Shown here: piece after piece, positions 39,701 through 47,338 of the stretch | How the letters are laid out: every line of letters starts with the position of its first letter | Position numbering within the stretch: the stretch's first letter is position 1 | Assembly (NCBI RefSeq): GCF_024741135.1 | Contig: NZ_JANSUY010000015.1 | Span: forward strand, 1 to 64,000 | DNA from: Aquiflexum gelatinilyticum | GTDB lineage: Bacteria > Bacteroidota > Bacteroidia > Cytophagales > Cyclobacteriaceae | Direction of reading: 5' to 3' | DNA length: 64,000 nucleotides | Translations under genes and position numbers: made by a program | The notes under the pieces: generated by a model | Databases searched by the model: none | Told to the model about the DNA's origin: nothing | Seen by the model: the letters and a program-made list of their open reading frames with translations, nothing else

Positions 39701-40680
39701 ACAGGCAGTAGTCCATAATGTAACTTTTGTCTCCAAGTGAATTTCGAAAAAAGCTTTGGATAAAGGTTGAACCATAAATCGAATGTTCCCCTACTCCACT
39801 TTATTTGTTGTTTGTAATATGCTGAAATACTGCTTGGAACCTGTCCTCGCGACAAAATCACAGGTTCATATACAGACTTCCAACCTTTTGCATGCAGCAA
39901 CATTGAGGTGTGCATGTCTTCAGTCAGCCCAGGCGCATGTCCTCCGATAGAATCAAGTGCTTTCCTTCTAAAAGTACAATTGGCCCCAATTGCTTGAGCG
40001 GTCCCATATTCTCCCATGGCTTGCATATAAGGCCCATAAAACATGTAGGTTTGTTCAGCTGCGCCTTGGGCGATAAAAGACTCTTTTTGGTTACCATAGG
40101 ATTGAACTACCTGAACAAAACCTATTTCAGGGTTATCGAAATGGTGCAGGACATAATCTAAAAAATCGGGATAAGGGGCATGGTCCGGATCTAAAATTAC
40201 GCAAATTTCTCCAGTAGCTTGTTTCAGAGCATTGTTGATGTTCCCCGCCTTGGCATTTTCATGGGTTTCACGGGTGACGTGTATTACCCCCAATTCGCTA
40301 CAGAGTTTTTTTACAAAAGCATCATTTCCTTCATCACAAAGATAGGTGGTATGGGGATATTTTACTGCCACCAAAGCTCTTAAGGTATTCTCCAACATAT
40401 CATACGGCTCACCTGGATAGAAAGTGGTGAGCATATCAACAGTATATTGCTTTGAAGGTAATTTAGGTTTTTCAGATGTATTTCGAGGTTGCGGCAATCC
40501 TGCAAAATGGTACCATTCAAATCCCACTTTTAATAATTTGAAAAATAAAGAAAGAGTAAGAAGGTAATATAAAACTTTATGGCCCACTTCAACTTCTATA
40601 AAAAATCCATATAAAAATATGATTAGCGATAAAATACCAAGTATTAGAATTAGTTTACCTAGCAATAATTTTTTATCCAT
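36775..40680 (-). CDS. Triple fusion: GT2 synthase - GH26-like - GH2/GH5-like
   Basis: A 1301-aa inner-membrane protein. Residues 8-55 hold two membrane helices. A cellulose-synthase-like GT2 domain follows (about 75-310) with CDEGND, LDPDH (163-167), TED (253-255) and QQIKW (291-295), the QxxRW-type processive-synthase motif. Five or six further helices (about 320-482 and 517-538) can form a glycan channel. Then comes a GH26-like TIM barrel (about 560-860) with FLRFAHEME (candidate acid/base Glu679) and MLAEFGS (candidate nucleophile Glu791), and a GH2/GH5-like TIM barrel (about 895-1200) with GWNIGNETWG (Glu1013) and YTITEFGPKG (Glu1112). A small C-terminal beta domain closes the chain. It would polymerise a beta-linked glycan and trim or transglycosylate it outside. 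Polymer identity is unknown. Divergently placed relative to the GH lipoprotein gene. Confidence 0.85.
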   Translation of the reverse strand: MDKKLLLGKLILILGILSLIIFLYGFFIEVEVGHKVLYYLLTLSLFFKLLKVGFEWYHFAGLPQPRNTSEKPKLPSKQYTVDMLTTFYPGEPYDMLENTLRALVAVKYPHTTYLCDEGNDAFVKKLCSELGVIHVTRETHENAKAGNINNALKQATGEICVILDPDHAPYPDFLDYVLHHFDNPEIGFVQVVQSYGNQKESFIAQGAAEQTYMFYGPYMQAMGEYGTAQAIGANCTFRRKALDSIGGHAPGLTEDMHTSMLLHAKGWKSVYEPVILSRGQVPSSISAYYKQQIKWSRGTFDLWFNLYPKLFSKFTWRQKLHYGLLPVYYLFGLIGIIDFVVPVYSLFTGEYPWLMDPKVFFVFFTPFFLMNLTYRFYAHGWLNHQEEQGIHLMGGVLRVGTWWIFIIGFVYTLLNIKVPYIPTPKEHTTKREFLLGLPNLVVAAVSILAVAYGLSTDWQPYSILMALFASINAGVLLIAFAIGQSTWVYQSKSSVNKFREAFTIQKKNLSYLKLSRVAFHIVLIIMLLATSYFILSTLNFGSDDFLEKKIKSPIEKEFGGFYSGIYDPHFDTRSDISLISDFETNSGQKWAIISSYLAWGDGPLPKEKWQKIISHGAIPMVTWEPWSNLFEEYAEIEDLKNNRKIFKYILEGYFDKYIEEMAMTLRDLNSPVFLRFAHEMENPMYSWSRSGENTHEEFVEAWKYVHYRFERVGAHNVSWVWSPWSVEGFEFYFPYGNDSSINQYVDWIGLTALNYGMASKEKSSKSFEEIYLPFKKEIKEKGLELPVMLAEFGSTSYGGNGREWVNESLRIIQDKHKEVKSIVLFYSDLDKNWITSWRPADKAEYIEWTYDLSGFGESLEFFDLFKERNYWVESNNDSIADFSSKMLKMENGNHRLLVDGKPFYIKGIGYNTGHDWEEGFNPLSRKQLETDFKLIKAMGANTIRRYEPGIYDRNILHAAKNHDLKVMFGFWFDPKVDFSKDKKVIKAYEKKVLSQVRKRKNDKSIIGWNIGNETWGLLKKHYAQPYLTIVRRSYLEFLDDLAIKIKQIDPDRPVFSSEEHDNERLIGAISQYRAYAPHIDVIGVNSYYEENISQLDSIMGVFYPGKPYTITEFGPKGYWNKELGDYWNDSLLVENSSLSKAEWYRKQWNEYIDRHQGKNLGGIAFSWRDRYEGTATWYGLTDYKGRLKPSYYYLQSVWLNNTSKIMSFPDITIVGHWRFLNPGETIWLSAAITNGYVGDLEYNWEVYDENWKKSSPIINTKLNGKFVEIKIPSKDSRIYLYSIDSNGNVITASRPLLINKR

Positions 40681-40787
40681 ATATTAAAAAAGAGGAGTTT
40701 TTTTATTTAAAATACTTTATTATATTTTTTAAATACAAATTTTGTTATTTAAAATTAATATATAGAAAAAAAGGAAGAAAAATTATT

Positions 40788-40795
40788 TAAATTTG
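40788..40795 (+). promoter_or_regulatory. Candidate -7 box for the GH lipoprotein gene
   Basis: TAAATTTG matches the TAnnTTTG consensus 23 bases before the start codon at 40819. No -33 TTG is present at a normal distance, so support is weak. The 138-base divergent gap should serve both genes. Confidence 0.3.
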
Positions 40796-40818
40796 GAGTA
40801 TAACCTAAAGTTTAAAAT

Positions 40819-42138
40819 ATGCATTTGTTTTTAAAGATTGCAAAAATAGCTTTTTTTCTTGCAAATATGAATTTTCTTTTTTCTTGCAATTACCATAAAC
40901 CAGAAAATCATCAGCCAACAGTTGAGGTAAGGTATCAAGATGGAAGAGCCCAACTATTTCGGAATGGACAACCTTATTTTATCAAAGGAGCTGCAGGAAC
41001 AGAACACTTAGATAAAGTAGCTTTATATGGTGGAAATTCAATTAGAACTTGGAGTTTGAATAATGCCGATAGCATTTTGGATGCTGCCCATAAATTGGGA
41101 TTGACAGTTACCCTAGGTTTAGAAATTGGTCGACCGGCTTGGGGGAATGATTTTAGTTACTGGAAATTTTGGGAAGTGAATCAAAAAATAGAAGAACTAA
41201 AGCCTTTTATTGAAAAATATAAGGATCATCCTGCATTATTGATGTGGGGAGTTGGAAATGAAGTAAAGGAATATGGAGGAGGGAAAAAAATTATAGTCTT
41301 ATATATTATTAATAAGGTTGCCAAAATGGTCAAGGAGGTAGATCCCAATCACCCCACGATGACTGCTGCCAATGTTTCTTTAAAACCAAACAATTTTCTT
41401 ATGCCACATTTAGATATTATGGGATACAATGCATTCAATTCTTTAGATAGGATGCATCATAATATCTACGGGAAAGGGGGTTGGGACAAGGCTTATATGC
41501 TGTCAGAATGGGGCTCCATAGGTCACTGGTCTGTCAAAGACACGGAATGGGGAGCTCCAAAAGAATTGAGAAATTCTGAAAAGCGGGAATTAATGGAAAA
41601 ATATTGGGATATAATGGAAAAGGATACAAGCTTATTTATCGGTAGCTATGCTTTTTATTGGGGATCAAAGCATGAAGCCACACACACATGGTTTAGCTTG
41701 TTTTCTGAAGATGGTGCTGAAACTGAATCCGTTAATTTCCTGAAGTATGCGTGGTCAGGGGAAAAGGTTAAAAATTCAGCTCCAAGAGTAGAAAACTTAT
41801 TTCTAGAAACCAAACAAGGTTTGGTCAATGACAACGTCTACTTGGAAAGCTTTCAGGAATACAATGCAATTGCCCATACGCATGATCTCGAAGGAGACTC
41901 GTTAACGTATAAATGGGAAATTAGACCTCAGGAAAATTATTTTATTGATAGAATTAATAAAACTGATTTCAATTTGAGTCATTATAACATGGAGTTTTTG
42001 ATTCAGAAATATGAAGGAAATAAAATAAAATTTCTAGCGCCTAAAGAAGAAGGCCCATATAGAATTTTTGTATTTGCATATGATGGCCAAGGAAATGTAG
42101 CATCTTATAATATCCCATTCTATGTCCTGATAAAGTGA
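40819..42138 (+). CDS. Glycoside hydrolase lipoprotein (GH2/GH5-like TIM barrel)
   Basis: A 439-aa secreted lipoprotein: signal with lipobox ending FLFSC (Cys23), then a TIM-barrel clan A-type hydrolase starting at NGQPYFIKGAAG. Candidate catalytic residues are Glu148 in WGVGNEV (acid/base) and Glu230 in YMLSEWGS (nucleophile). The last 130 residues form a beta domain ending VFAYDGQGNVASYN, which resembles the C-terminal tail of the GT-GH fusion (YSIDSNGNVITAS). The two proteins therefore probably share a substrate and act on the same glycan, this one from the outer membrane or periplasm. Exact activity is unknown. Confidence 0.8.
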   Translation: MHLFLKIAKIAFFLANMNFLFSCNYHKPENHQPTVEVRYQDGRAQLFRNGQPYFIKGAAGTEHLDKVALYGGNSIRTWSLNNADSILDAAHKLGLTVTLGLEIGRPAWGNDFSYWKFWEVNQKIEELKPFIEKYKDHPALLMWGVGNEVKEYGGGKKIIVLYIINKVAKMVKEVDPNHPTMTAANVSLKPNNFLMPHLDIMGYNAFNSLDRMHHNIYGKGGWDKAYMLSEWGSIGHWSVKDTEWGAPKELRNSEKRELMEKYWDIMEKDTSLFIGSYAFYWGSKHEATHTWFSLFSEDGAETESVNFLKYAWSGEKVKNSAPRVENLFLETKQGLVNDNVYLESFQEYNAIAHTHDLEGDSLTYKWEIRPQENYFIDRINKTDFNLSHYNMEFLIQKYEGNKIKFLAPKEEGPYRIFVFAYDGQGNVASYNIPFYVLIK

Positions 42139-42148
42139 TCGCTTTATC
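42129..42148. terminator. Short hairpin between convergent genes
   Basis: GATAAAG (42129-42135) and CTTTATC (42142-42148) form a 7-bp stem with a 6-base loop that contains the stop codon of the lipoprotein gene, 20 bases from the stop of the opposing GT2 gene. No long T tract follows, so terminator function is uncertain. Confidence 0.35.
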
Positions 42149-42167
42149 AAAGGTATACTTGAATCCA

Positions 42168-42890
42168 TTACCAATACCTCCATATCGTCCACAAAATCTT
42201 ATACGCAGCTCCAAATACCCCTTTGATGGTTCCGCTTACTTTTGACACTCCGATTCTCTTGCGGTAATCTACTGGAACTTCGGTCGTTTTCAATCCTGCT
42301 TTGGCAGCTTTGATCTGCATTTCGATGGTCCAACCGTAGTTCTGATCTACCATCCCCAAATCCTTCAACTTATCCCATTTTATGGCCCTGAACGGACCCA
42401 AATCGGAATAGTCTGTTTTGTAAATAACCCTCATCAAACTAGTGGCCAACCAATTACCGAATACCTGCGGCAAAGTCATCGAGCCACTTTCTCTATTTCC
42501 CCTAGCCCTTGAACCTATCACCATATCATAATCTTGCTTTAAAATAGGATCAATGATAGCAAGCATCTGTTCGGGATAATCACTGTAATCGCCATCCAAA
42601 AAAACCAGGATTTCAGGCTCCACATCCAAATTCGCCAAATAGGACATCCCCGTCAAACATGCTTTTCCATAACCCATTACGGGCTCATTCAAAACAATCG
42701 CCCCTGCTTCCTCTGCCACTTGGCGGGTATTGTCCTTAGAATTGTTGTTTACGACTAAGATATTCCTTACTGACTTGGGAATGTCTTGGATGACTTTTCC
42801 GATCGAATTTTCTTCATTATAGGCCGGAATCAACACGTCAATAATCGGGAATGGTTTATGTTGCGCTTTTAGGGTTGAATTTAAAGACAT
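42168..42890 (-). CDS. DPM1-like GT2 glycosyltransferase
   Basis: A 240-aa GT-A glycosyltransferase of the polyprenyl-phosphate sugar synthase type. It has VLIPAYNEENSIGKVI, VVNNNSKDNT, the metal-binding FLDGDYSDYP, MVIGSRARG and LGPFRAIKW. It is short and has no clear multi-helix membrane region beyond a C-terminal hydrophobic stretch. It should use a nucleotide sugar and probably a polyprenyl phosphate acceptor. It is last in the DUF547-to-GT2 operon, 55 bases after the processive GT2. A decayed 3' copy lies at 25.5 kb. Donor sugar cannot be told. Confidence 0.85.
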   Translation of the reverse strand: MSLNSTLKAQHKPFPIIDVLIPAYNEENSIGKVIQDIPKSVRNILVVNNNSKDNTRQVAEEAGAIVLNEPVMGYGKACLTGMSYLANLDVEPEILVFLDGDYSDYPEQMLAIIDPILKQDYDMVIGSRARGNRESGSMTLPQVFGNWLATSLMRVIYKTDYSDLGPFRAIKWDKLKDLGMVDQNYGWTIEMQIKAAKAGLKTTEVPVDYRKRIGVSKVSGTIKGVFGAAYKILWTIWRYW

Positions 42891-42945
42891 TGATTTTTGG
42901 GTGAAATTGGAAGGGAAATTCTGACCGGCATTTTGAAATTCGGGA

Positions 42946-44412
42946 TTATTTTAGCCTATAACTTTTCAGTGACTCAATGAAAACCACAGAATAGCCAAAA
43001 GTCAGCATCAGGTGAAAAACCAACATCTCGTAGGTTTGGAAGCGAATCGATAATATTACCATTATCAAGAAAATTACAGCTAAAAGCCCTTCGATGTAGG
43101 TTGTGAAAGGAATTTTGATCTGATTGTAAATATTCTTGGTCCAGGATTTTTGACTTTTCTCCAGATTGTATTTTGGAGTGCGGATGAAAGGAGAGCGTTT
43201 TCCTGTCAATCCTTCCCAAACAGCCTGTGCATTGTGCAAAGCAAGTCCCATCGATACCGCTAGAAACAGGGGCAACTCCCAAAGAAATCTCCCGATTCCT
43301 TTCCATGAATAATCCACCAAACTCAAATTGGCAAAGAAATAAACCAAGGCTATGATCACAAATCCCACAAAAAACACAGCTGCTCCCTGAAAATAACTAT
43401 CCGGAATATATCCCTGATTGAAAGCCCACCAAATCGGAATGCTGCTAAGGCTTACCAATAAAACTGCGATGAAAATCACTGCATTGAGCAAATGGGCAGT
43501 TGCATGAAGTTTGGTTTTGAATGGAAGCTTTTTAGAAAGCACATTCCCAAGGTGCTTCACGGCGCATTCGGCCCCACCTTTTGTCCATCTGAATTGTTGT
43601 GATTTGATCGCCGACATCACAGGCGGAAGTTCTGAAGGGGATTTGATATCAGGTCGGTAGATAAACTTCCATCCTTTTTGCTGAGCCCGGTAACTCAAGT
43701 CAAGGTCTTCTGTCAGTGTATCATCGTGCCAATTGCCGGCATCGAGGATACATCTTTTCCTCCAGATCCCTCCTGTTCCATTGAAATTGATAAAAGCATG
43801 CTGCCCGTTTCTCCCCATCTGTTCCACCATAAAATGTGCATCCAAAGCAAATGCCTGCAAGCGGGTCAAAACAGAATATTCTTCATTCAAATGCGTCCAT
43901 CTCGTCTGTACCATGCCTACTTTGTCGTCCTTAAAATGCCCGATGGTCTTCATCAGAAAATCTGGATCCGGAACAAAATCGGCATCAAAAATCGCTATAA
44001 ATTCACCCTCAGCCACTTCCATTCCCTCTCTCAAAGCACCTGCTTTAAATCCTTTTCGGTCTATCCGATGGATATATTTGAAATTTACATCAGGAAATTC
44101 TTTCAACTTGCGCCTGATGATCTGGGAAGTTTCGTCGGTACTGTCGTCCAATATCTGGATCTCTATTTTGTTGGAAGGATAACGAAATTTGGAAACTGAA
44201 TCAATCAACCTTTCTACTACATACATTTCATTATAGATAGGAAGCTGCACGGTCACTTTAGGTAAATCTTTGGCTGCGGGTTCCAATGATATATTGGGAT
44301 TCTTTTTGAATTGAAAAAAATGATACAGCAAATGTGCCTGCGCAAAACTGTAAAATAGAATGAACAGCATTGCCAGAATATACATTCCCAAAAAGAAATA
44401 AATGAAAATCAT
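42946..44412 (-). CDS. Processive GT2 (cellulose/ceramide-glucosyltransferase-like) membrane protein
   Basis: A 488-aa membrane glycosyltransferase. An N-terminal helix (about 3-25) precedes the GT2 catalytic domain with VQLPIYNE, QILDDSTDET, IFDADFVPDPDF, DDTLTEDLDL (TED) and the QQFRW motif. Four C-terminal membrane helices follow. It is related to bacterial cellulose-synthase-like and glucan synthases such as CslA-type enzymes. Its ATG overlaps the stop of the 4Fe-4S gene by one base (TAATG), so it is likely translationally coupled. It may make a glycolipid or short glucan/mannan; the neighbouring redox genes do not explain it directly. Confidence 0.85.
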   Translation of the reverse strand: MIFIYFFLGMYILAMLFILFYSFAQAHLLYHFFQFKKNPNISLEPAAKDLPKVTVQLPIYNEMYVVERLIDSVSKFRYPSNKIEIQILDDSTDETSQIIRRKLKEFPDVNFKYIHRIDRKGFKAGALREGMEVAEGEFIAIFDADFVPDPDFLMKTIGHFKDDKVGMVQTRWTHLNEEYSVLTRLQAFALDAHFMVEQMGRNGQHAFINFNGTGGIWRKRCILDAGNWHDDTLTEDLDLSYRAQQKGWKFIYRPDIKSPSELPPVMSAIKSQQFRWTKGGAECAVKHLGNVLSKKLPFKTKLHATAHLLNAVIFIAVLLVSLSSIPIWWAFNQGYIPDSYFQGAAVFFVGFVIIALVYFFANLSLVDYSWKGIGRFLWELPLFLAVSMGLALHNAQAVWEGLTGKRSPFIRTPKYNLEKSQKSWTKNIYNQIKIPFTTYIEGLLAVIFLIMVILSIRFQTYEMLVFHLMLTFGYSVVFIESLKSYRLK

Positions 44413-45956
44413 TAAGCTTTTACAGTGATGGATTTGTTGCCGATAATGATGGGCATTTCGTTGATTCTGCCATCCTCATCGCCATTTTCAAGTTTTAAAA
44501 CTCCCCTTGGACAGACTGCAGAACACACGCCACAACCGACGCAGGATGAACGGACAATGTTCTGCCCCCTTTGCGCATACCATCTGACGTCAATGCCCAT
44601 TTCGCAATAAGTGGAGCAATTGCCGCAGGAGATACACTGACCGCCATTGGTAGTGATGCGAAACCTTGATTTGAAGCGCTGCACCAATCCAAGGTATGCT
44701 GCCAATGGGCACCCAAATCTACACCAAACCCTGTTACCCATCAAGGGATAAAATCCAGTTCCGATGACTCCTGCAAAAGCAGAACCAATTGCGAAGCCAT
44801 AAATACTGTGCAGTTGATCTGTTGCCTGTCCCAAAAGGGCAAATCCGGTAAAATAATTAATGATTGTCAGTGCCGTCGAAATCACTGCAAAACCCAAAAC
44901 CCCGTGGATGAGATAGCGCTCAATTTTCCATGCCTTGACAGTTTTGTCGGATAGCTGACGGTAAGGGTCACCCAAAGTCTCAGCCAATCCCCCACAGCCA
45001 CAAACCCAAGAACAATACCACCTTTTGCCATAAAAATAAGTAAATAATGGAACCCCAACCACAATCAGAATGATCCCCCAAATCAACATGAACATTCCCA
45101 AAGCGCCTGAACTGATCATTCCATCTATTCTGTATTCGTAGAAAAAAGAATAATCCAAAGGCCAAATATTTTTAAAGTCATGCCAAGGCATGTTCATCAA
45201 CACCAAAATTTCTGGCAGTAAAAAAGCAAATGCCAATTGAAAAAACATGACTGATGTTGTTCTTATAGTCTGATAGGCATTGCCCCGGTATTTTCTAAAC
45301 ATCCTGATGCCCATCACGATGATGGCCAAAGTATAGATGAAGCCATATAAAAACCACTGACTTGCCGGATTGCCGGAAAGGGCCATGCTGATCGGATCGA
45401 CCATCAGGACGAGGTTGGTGATGTATTCAGGAAACCAATAAAGGACGATATAAAAAAGGATCAGCCATGCACCTGTAATCATTCCAAGAAGTCCTCTTGA
45501 GTTCATGGAAGAAAAGAAAATCCCATCATTTTTAATGCCTTCTGTCTGACCTCGGTAAAGGGGAAGAATGTAAAGCAAGGCCCCAAATACACCAATCAAA
45601 ACGGTGATCCCCAAAAACAAAAATGGATTTTCTGAAACAGGTCCTGTTGACGAAGCCTTGGTCAATGCAAAAGCATAATTATCCCAAATCACTTTATCCC
45701 ATTCCTGATTTGCTTTTAAACCGTCATTATACGCATTGAAATAACTTTTAAAATCACTGATAAAAGCAAAATTTGAAGAATAGGTTTTTCCAAACATCGG
45801 TGAAAGCACTTCCACCATCTCTTCCGTATGGATTTCTTTGACGTTGACCTCAACAGTTTCTTTTTCCAACTGATAAGAACCGAAAAAAGGTAGGAGAGTG
45901 AATAACAGCAGTCCAAAGGCAAAAATTACAAGTCCTATTTTTTGAATGGTTTTCAT
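44412..45956 (-). CDS. Membrane-bound 4Fe-4S protein (NapH/NosR/CcoG-like)
   Basis: A 514-aa polytopic membrane protein with about six helices. An early Cys group (WYCSWVCGCGG) and a second (WCRFGCP) lie at helix ends, as in NapH/NosR-type proteins. Two ferredoxin-type 4Fe-4S motifs follow: CISCGNCSTYCEMG (about residue 442) and CVGCGVCSAVCPRG (about 470). It should pass electrons between the quinone pool or a flavoprotein and an acceptor in or across the inner membrane. Its start overlaps the stop of the FAD oxidoreductase gene (ATGA), suggesting that the two work as an electron-transfer pair. Confidence 0.85.
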   Translation of the reverse strand: MKTIQKIGLVIFAFGLLLFTLLPFFGSYQLEKETVEVNVKEIHTEEMVEVLSPMFGKTYSSNFAFISDFKSYFNAYNDGLKANQEWDKVIWDNYAFALTKASSTGPVSENPFLFLGITVLIGVFGALLYILPLYRGQTEGIKNDGIFFSSMNSRGLLGMITGAWLILFYIVLYWFPEYITNLVLMVDPISMALSGNPASQWFLYGFIYTLAIIVMGIRMFRKYRGNAYQTIRTTSVMFFQLAFAFLLPEILVLMNMPWHDFKNIWPLDYSFFYEYRIDGMISSGALGMFMLIWGIILIVVGVPLFTYFYGKRWYCSWVCGCGGLAETLGDPYRQLSDKTVKAWKIERYLIHGVLGFAVISTALTIINYFTGFALLGQATDQLHSIYGFAIGSAFAGVIGTGFYPLMGNRVWCRFGCPLAAYLGLVQRFKSRFRITTNGGQCISCGNCSTYCEMGIDVRWYAQRGQNIVRSSCVGCGVCSAVCPRGVLKLENGDEDGRINEMPIIIGNKSITVKA

Positions 45957-47338
45957 GTTCTTGAACCGATTAATTTTTGAAAAAAAGATATTTTGTGGAC
46001 TTTCAAAGAATTCCCCTTTTGCTTGTTATAATGGTCCAAGACGGCCTTGTGATGAGATTTGAAGAACTCCGGATTGAAGCTTGCTTTATTCAGGTGGGTT
46101 AAAACCTTCTCGAACATCCAACCTTCGGAGATGGCCTTGTCAAAATAATCATGCCGCAATCTCCAGCCAAAAGCATTGACTCCTTTGATTTTCATATCTG
46201 ATTTGCCATACAAAAACCTGATCGCAATTTTCCCACCGGCATCTTCCCAATACAGACTTTCATATTCCTCAGGCCAAACTGGAGGTACAAAACCATAGGT
46301 TTGGTATTCAATGTCAAAAAATTTGGCGGAATTGAACCAAACACCCGGTTGGTAAGGAACAGGCTTGTCTGAAGTCAGGTTGAATGCAAGTGTTTCTCCG
46401 TGCATTCTTCCTGTGTACCAAACCTGTTCGATATTTTTCCTGTCTGTAGCGGGTGCTTCCTGGAATTCAGCACAGTCACCAATGGCATAGACGTCGGGTA
46501 TATTGGTTTTGAAAAACATGTCCACGATGATGCCTCTGTTGGTTTGTATTGTTTTATTATTTTCAGAACTCTCCAATGGTTTGGTTCGAAGGAATTCAAT
46601 ATTGGGACTGACTCCAACAGTCAATCCTACAAACTGACAATCAATTTTTTCTCCTGCTTTGGTTTTGATTGCCTTCACTTTCCCGGATTCATCTCCAATA
46701 ATTTCCCCCAATTCCGTTTCCAGTCGCAGGTCAATATGGTGCTCCAAAATATGGCGGTTGATCATTTTGGATTCTTCCAAGGGGAGGATATTGTCCCAAA
46801 AATTCTTTTCCCTCACCAGAAATGTCACCGGAATCTTTCTGCTGTTGAGCATTTCGGCCATCTCAATCCCGATTAATCCTCCGCCCACAATTACCGCCTT
46901 GCTGATATCCTTGGAATTGGATTCCATGAGTTCCAAGTCCTGATACGAATACATCCCCTGCACGCCTTTCAGGTCTTGGCCCGGCCAACCGAATTTATTT
47001 GGCTTGGAGCCTGTAGCCAAAACCAACACATCGAAAGTCATGGATTCTTTATTTGAAAAAATCAGCGCCTTCTCCTCAAAATCGATTTTTTCTACCCAAG
47101 CTCTTTTCAGGTTGATCCTGTTTTTTTCCCAAAACCAATCTTCGTAAGGTTTTGTATGCTCATATTTCATGTGGCCCATGTAGATGTACATGAGCGCGGT
47201 TCGGGAAAAAAAATGATCCGTTTCCCCTGAAATGATGGTGATTTGGGCGGAGTCATCTTTTTTTCGGATATGCCGGGCACAGGTGACACCGGAGATTCCG
47301 TTTCCGATGATGACAATATTTCTGTTTGCTTTACTCAT
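45953..47338 (-). CDS. FAD/NAD(P)-binding oxidoreductase (NirB/ferredoxin-reductase-like)
   Basis: A 461-aa pyridine-nucleotide-disulphide-type flavoprotein. FAD-binding NIVIIGNGISGVTCARHI (near residue 7), NAD(P)-binding AVIVGGGLIGIEMAE and the second FAD contact DVYAIGDCAEF are present. The C-terminal 120 residues are longer than in simple rubredoxin reductases. I place the start at the ATG at 47338 (MSKANRN), which overlaps the end of the DUF547 gene by eight bases. An upstream in-frame extension to 47419 lies wholly inside the DUF547 gene and looks like no family N-terminus. It probably feeds electrons to the 4Fe-4S membrane protein. Confidence 0.85.
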   Translation of the reverse strand: MSKANRNIVIIGNGISGVTCARHIRKKDDSAQITIISGETDHFFSRTALMYIYMGHMKYEHTKPYEDWFWEKNRINLKRAWVEKIDFEEKALIFSNKESMTFDVLVLATGSKPNKFGWPGQDLKGVQGMYSYQDLELMESNSKDISKAVIVGGGLIGIEMAEMLNSRKIPVTFLVREKNFWDNILPLEESKMINRHILEHHIDLRLETELGEIIGDESGKVKAIKTKAGEKIDCQFVGLTVGVSPNIEFLRTKPLESSENNKTIQTNRGIIVDMFFKTNIPDVYAIGDCAEFQEAPATDRKNIEQVWYTGRMHGETLAFNLTSDKPVPYQPGVWFNSAKFFDIEYQTYGFVPPVWPEEYESLYWEDAGGKIAIRFLYGKSDMKIKGVNAFGWRLRHDYFDKAISEGWMFEKVLTHLNKASFNPEFFKSHHKAVLDHYNKQKGNSLKVHKISFFQKLIGSRT

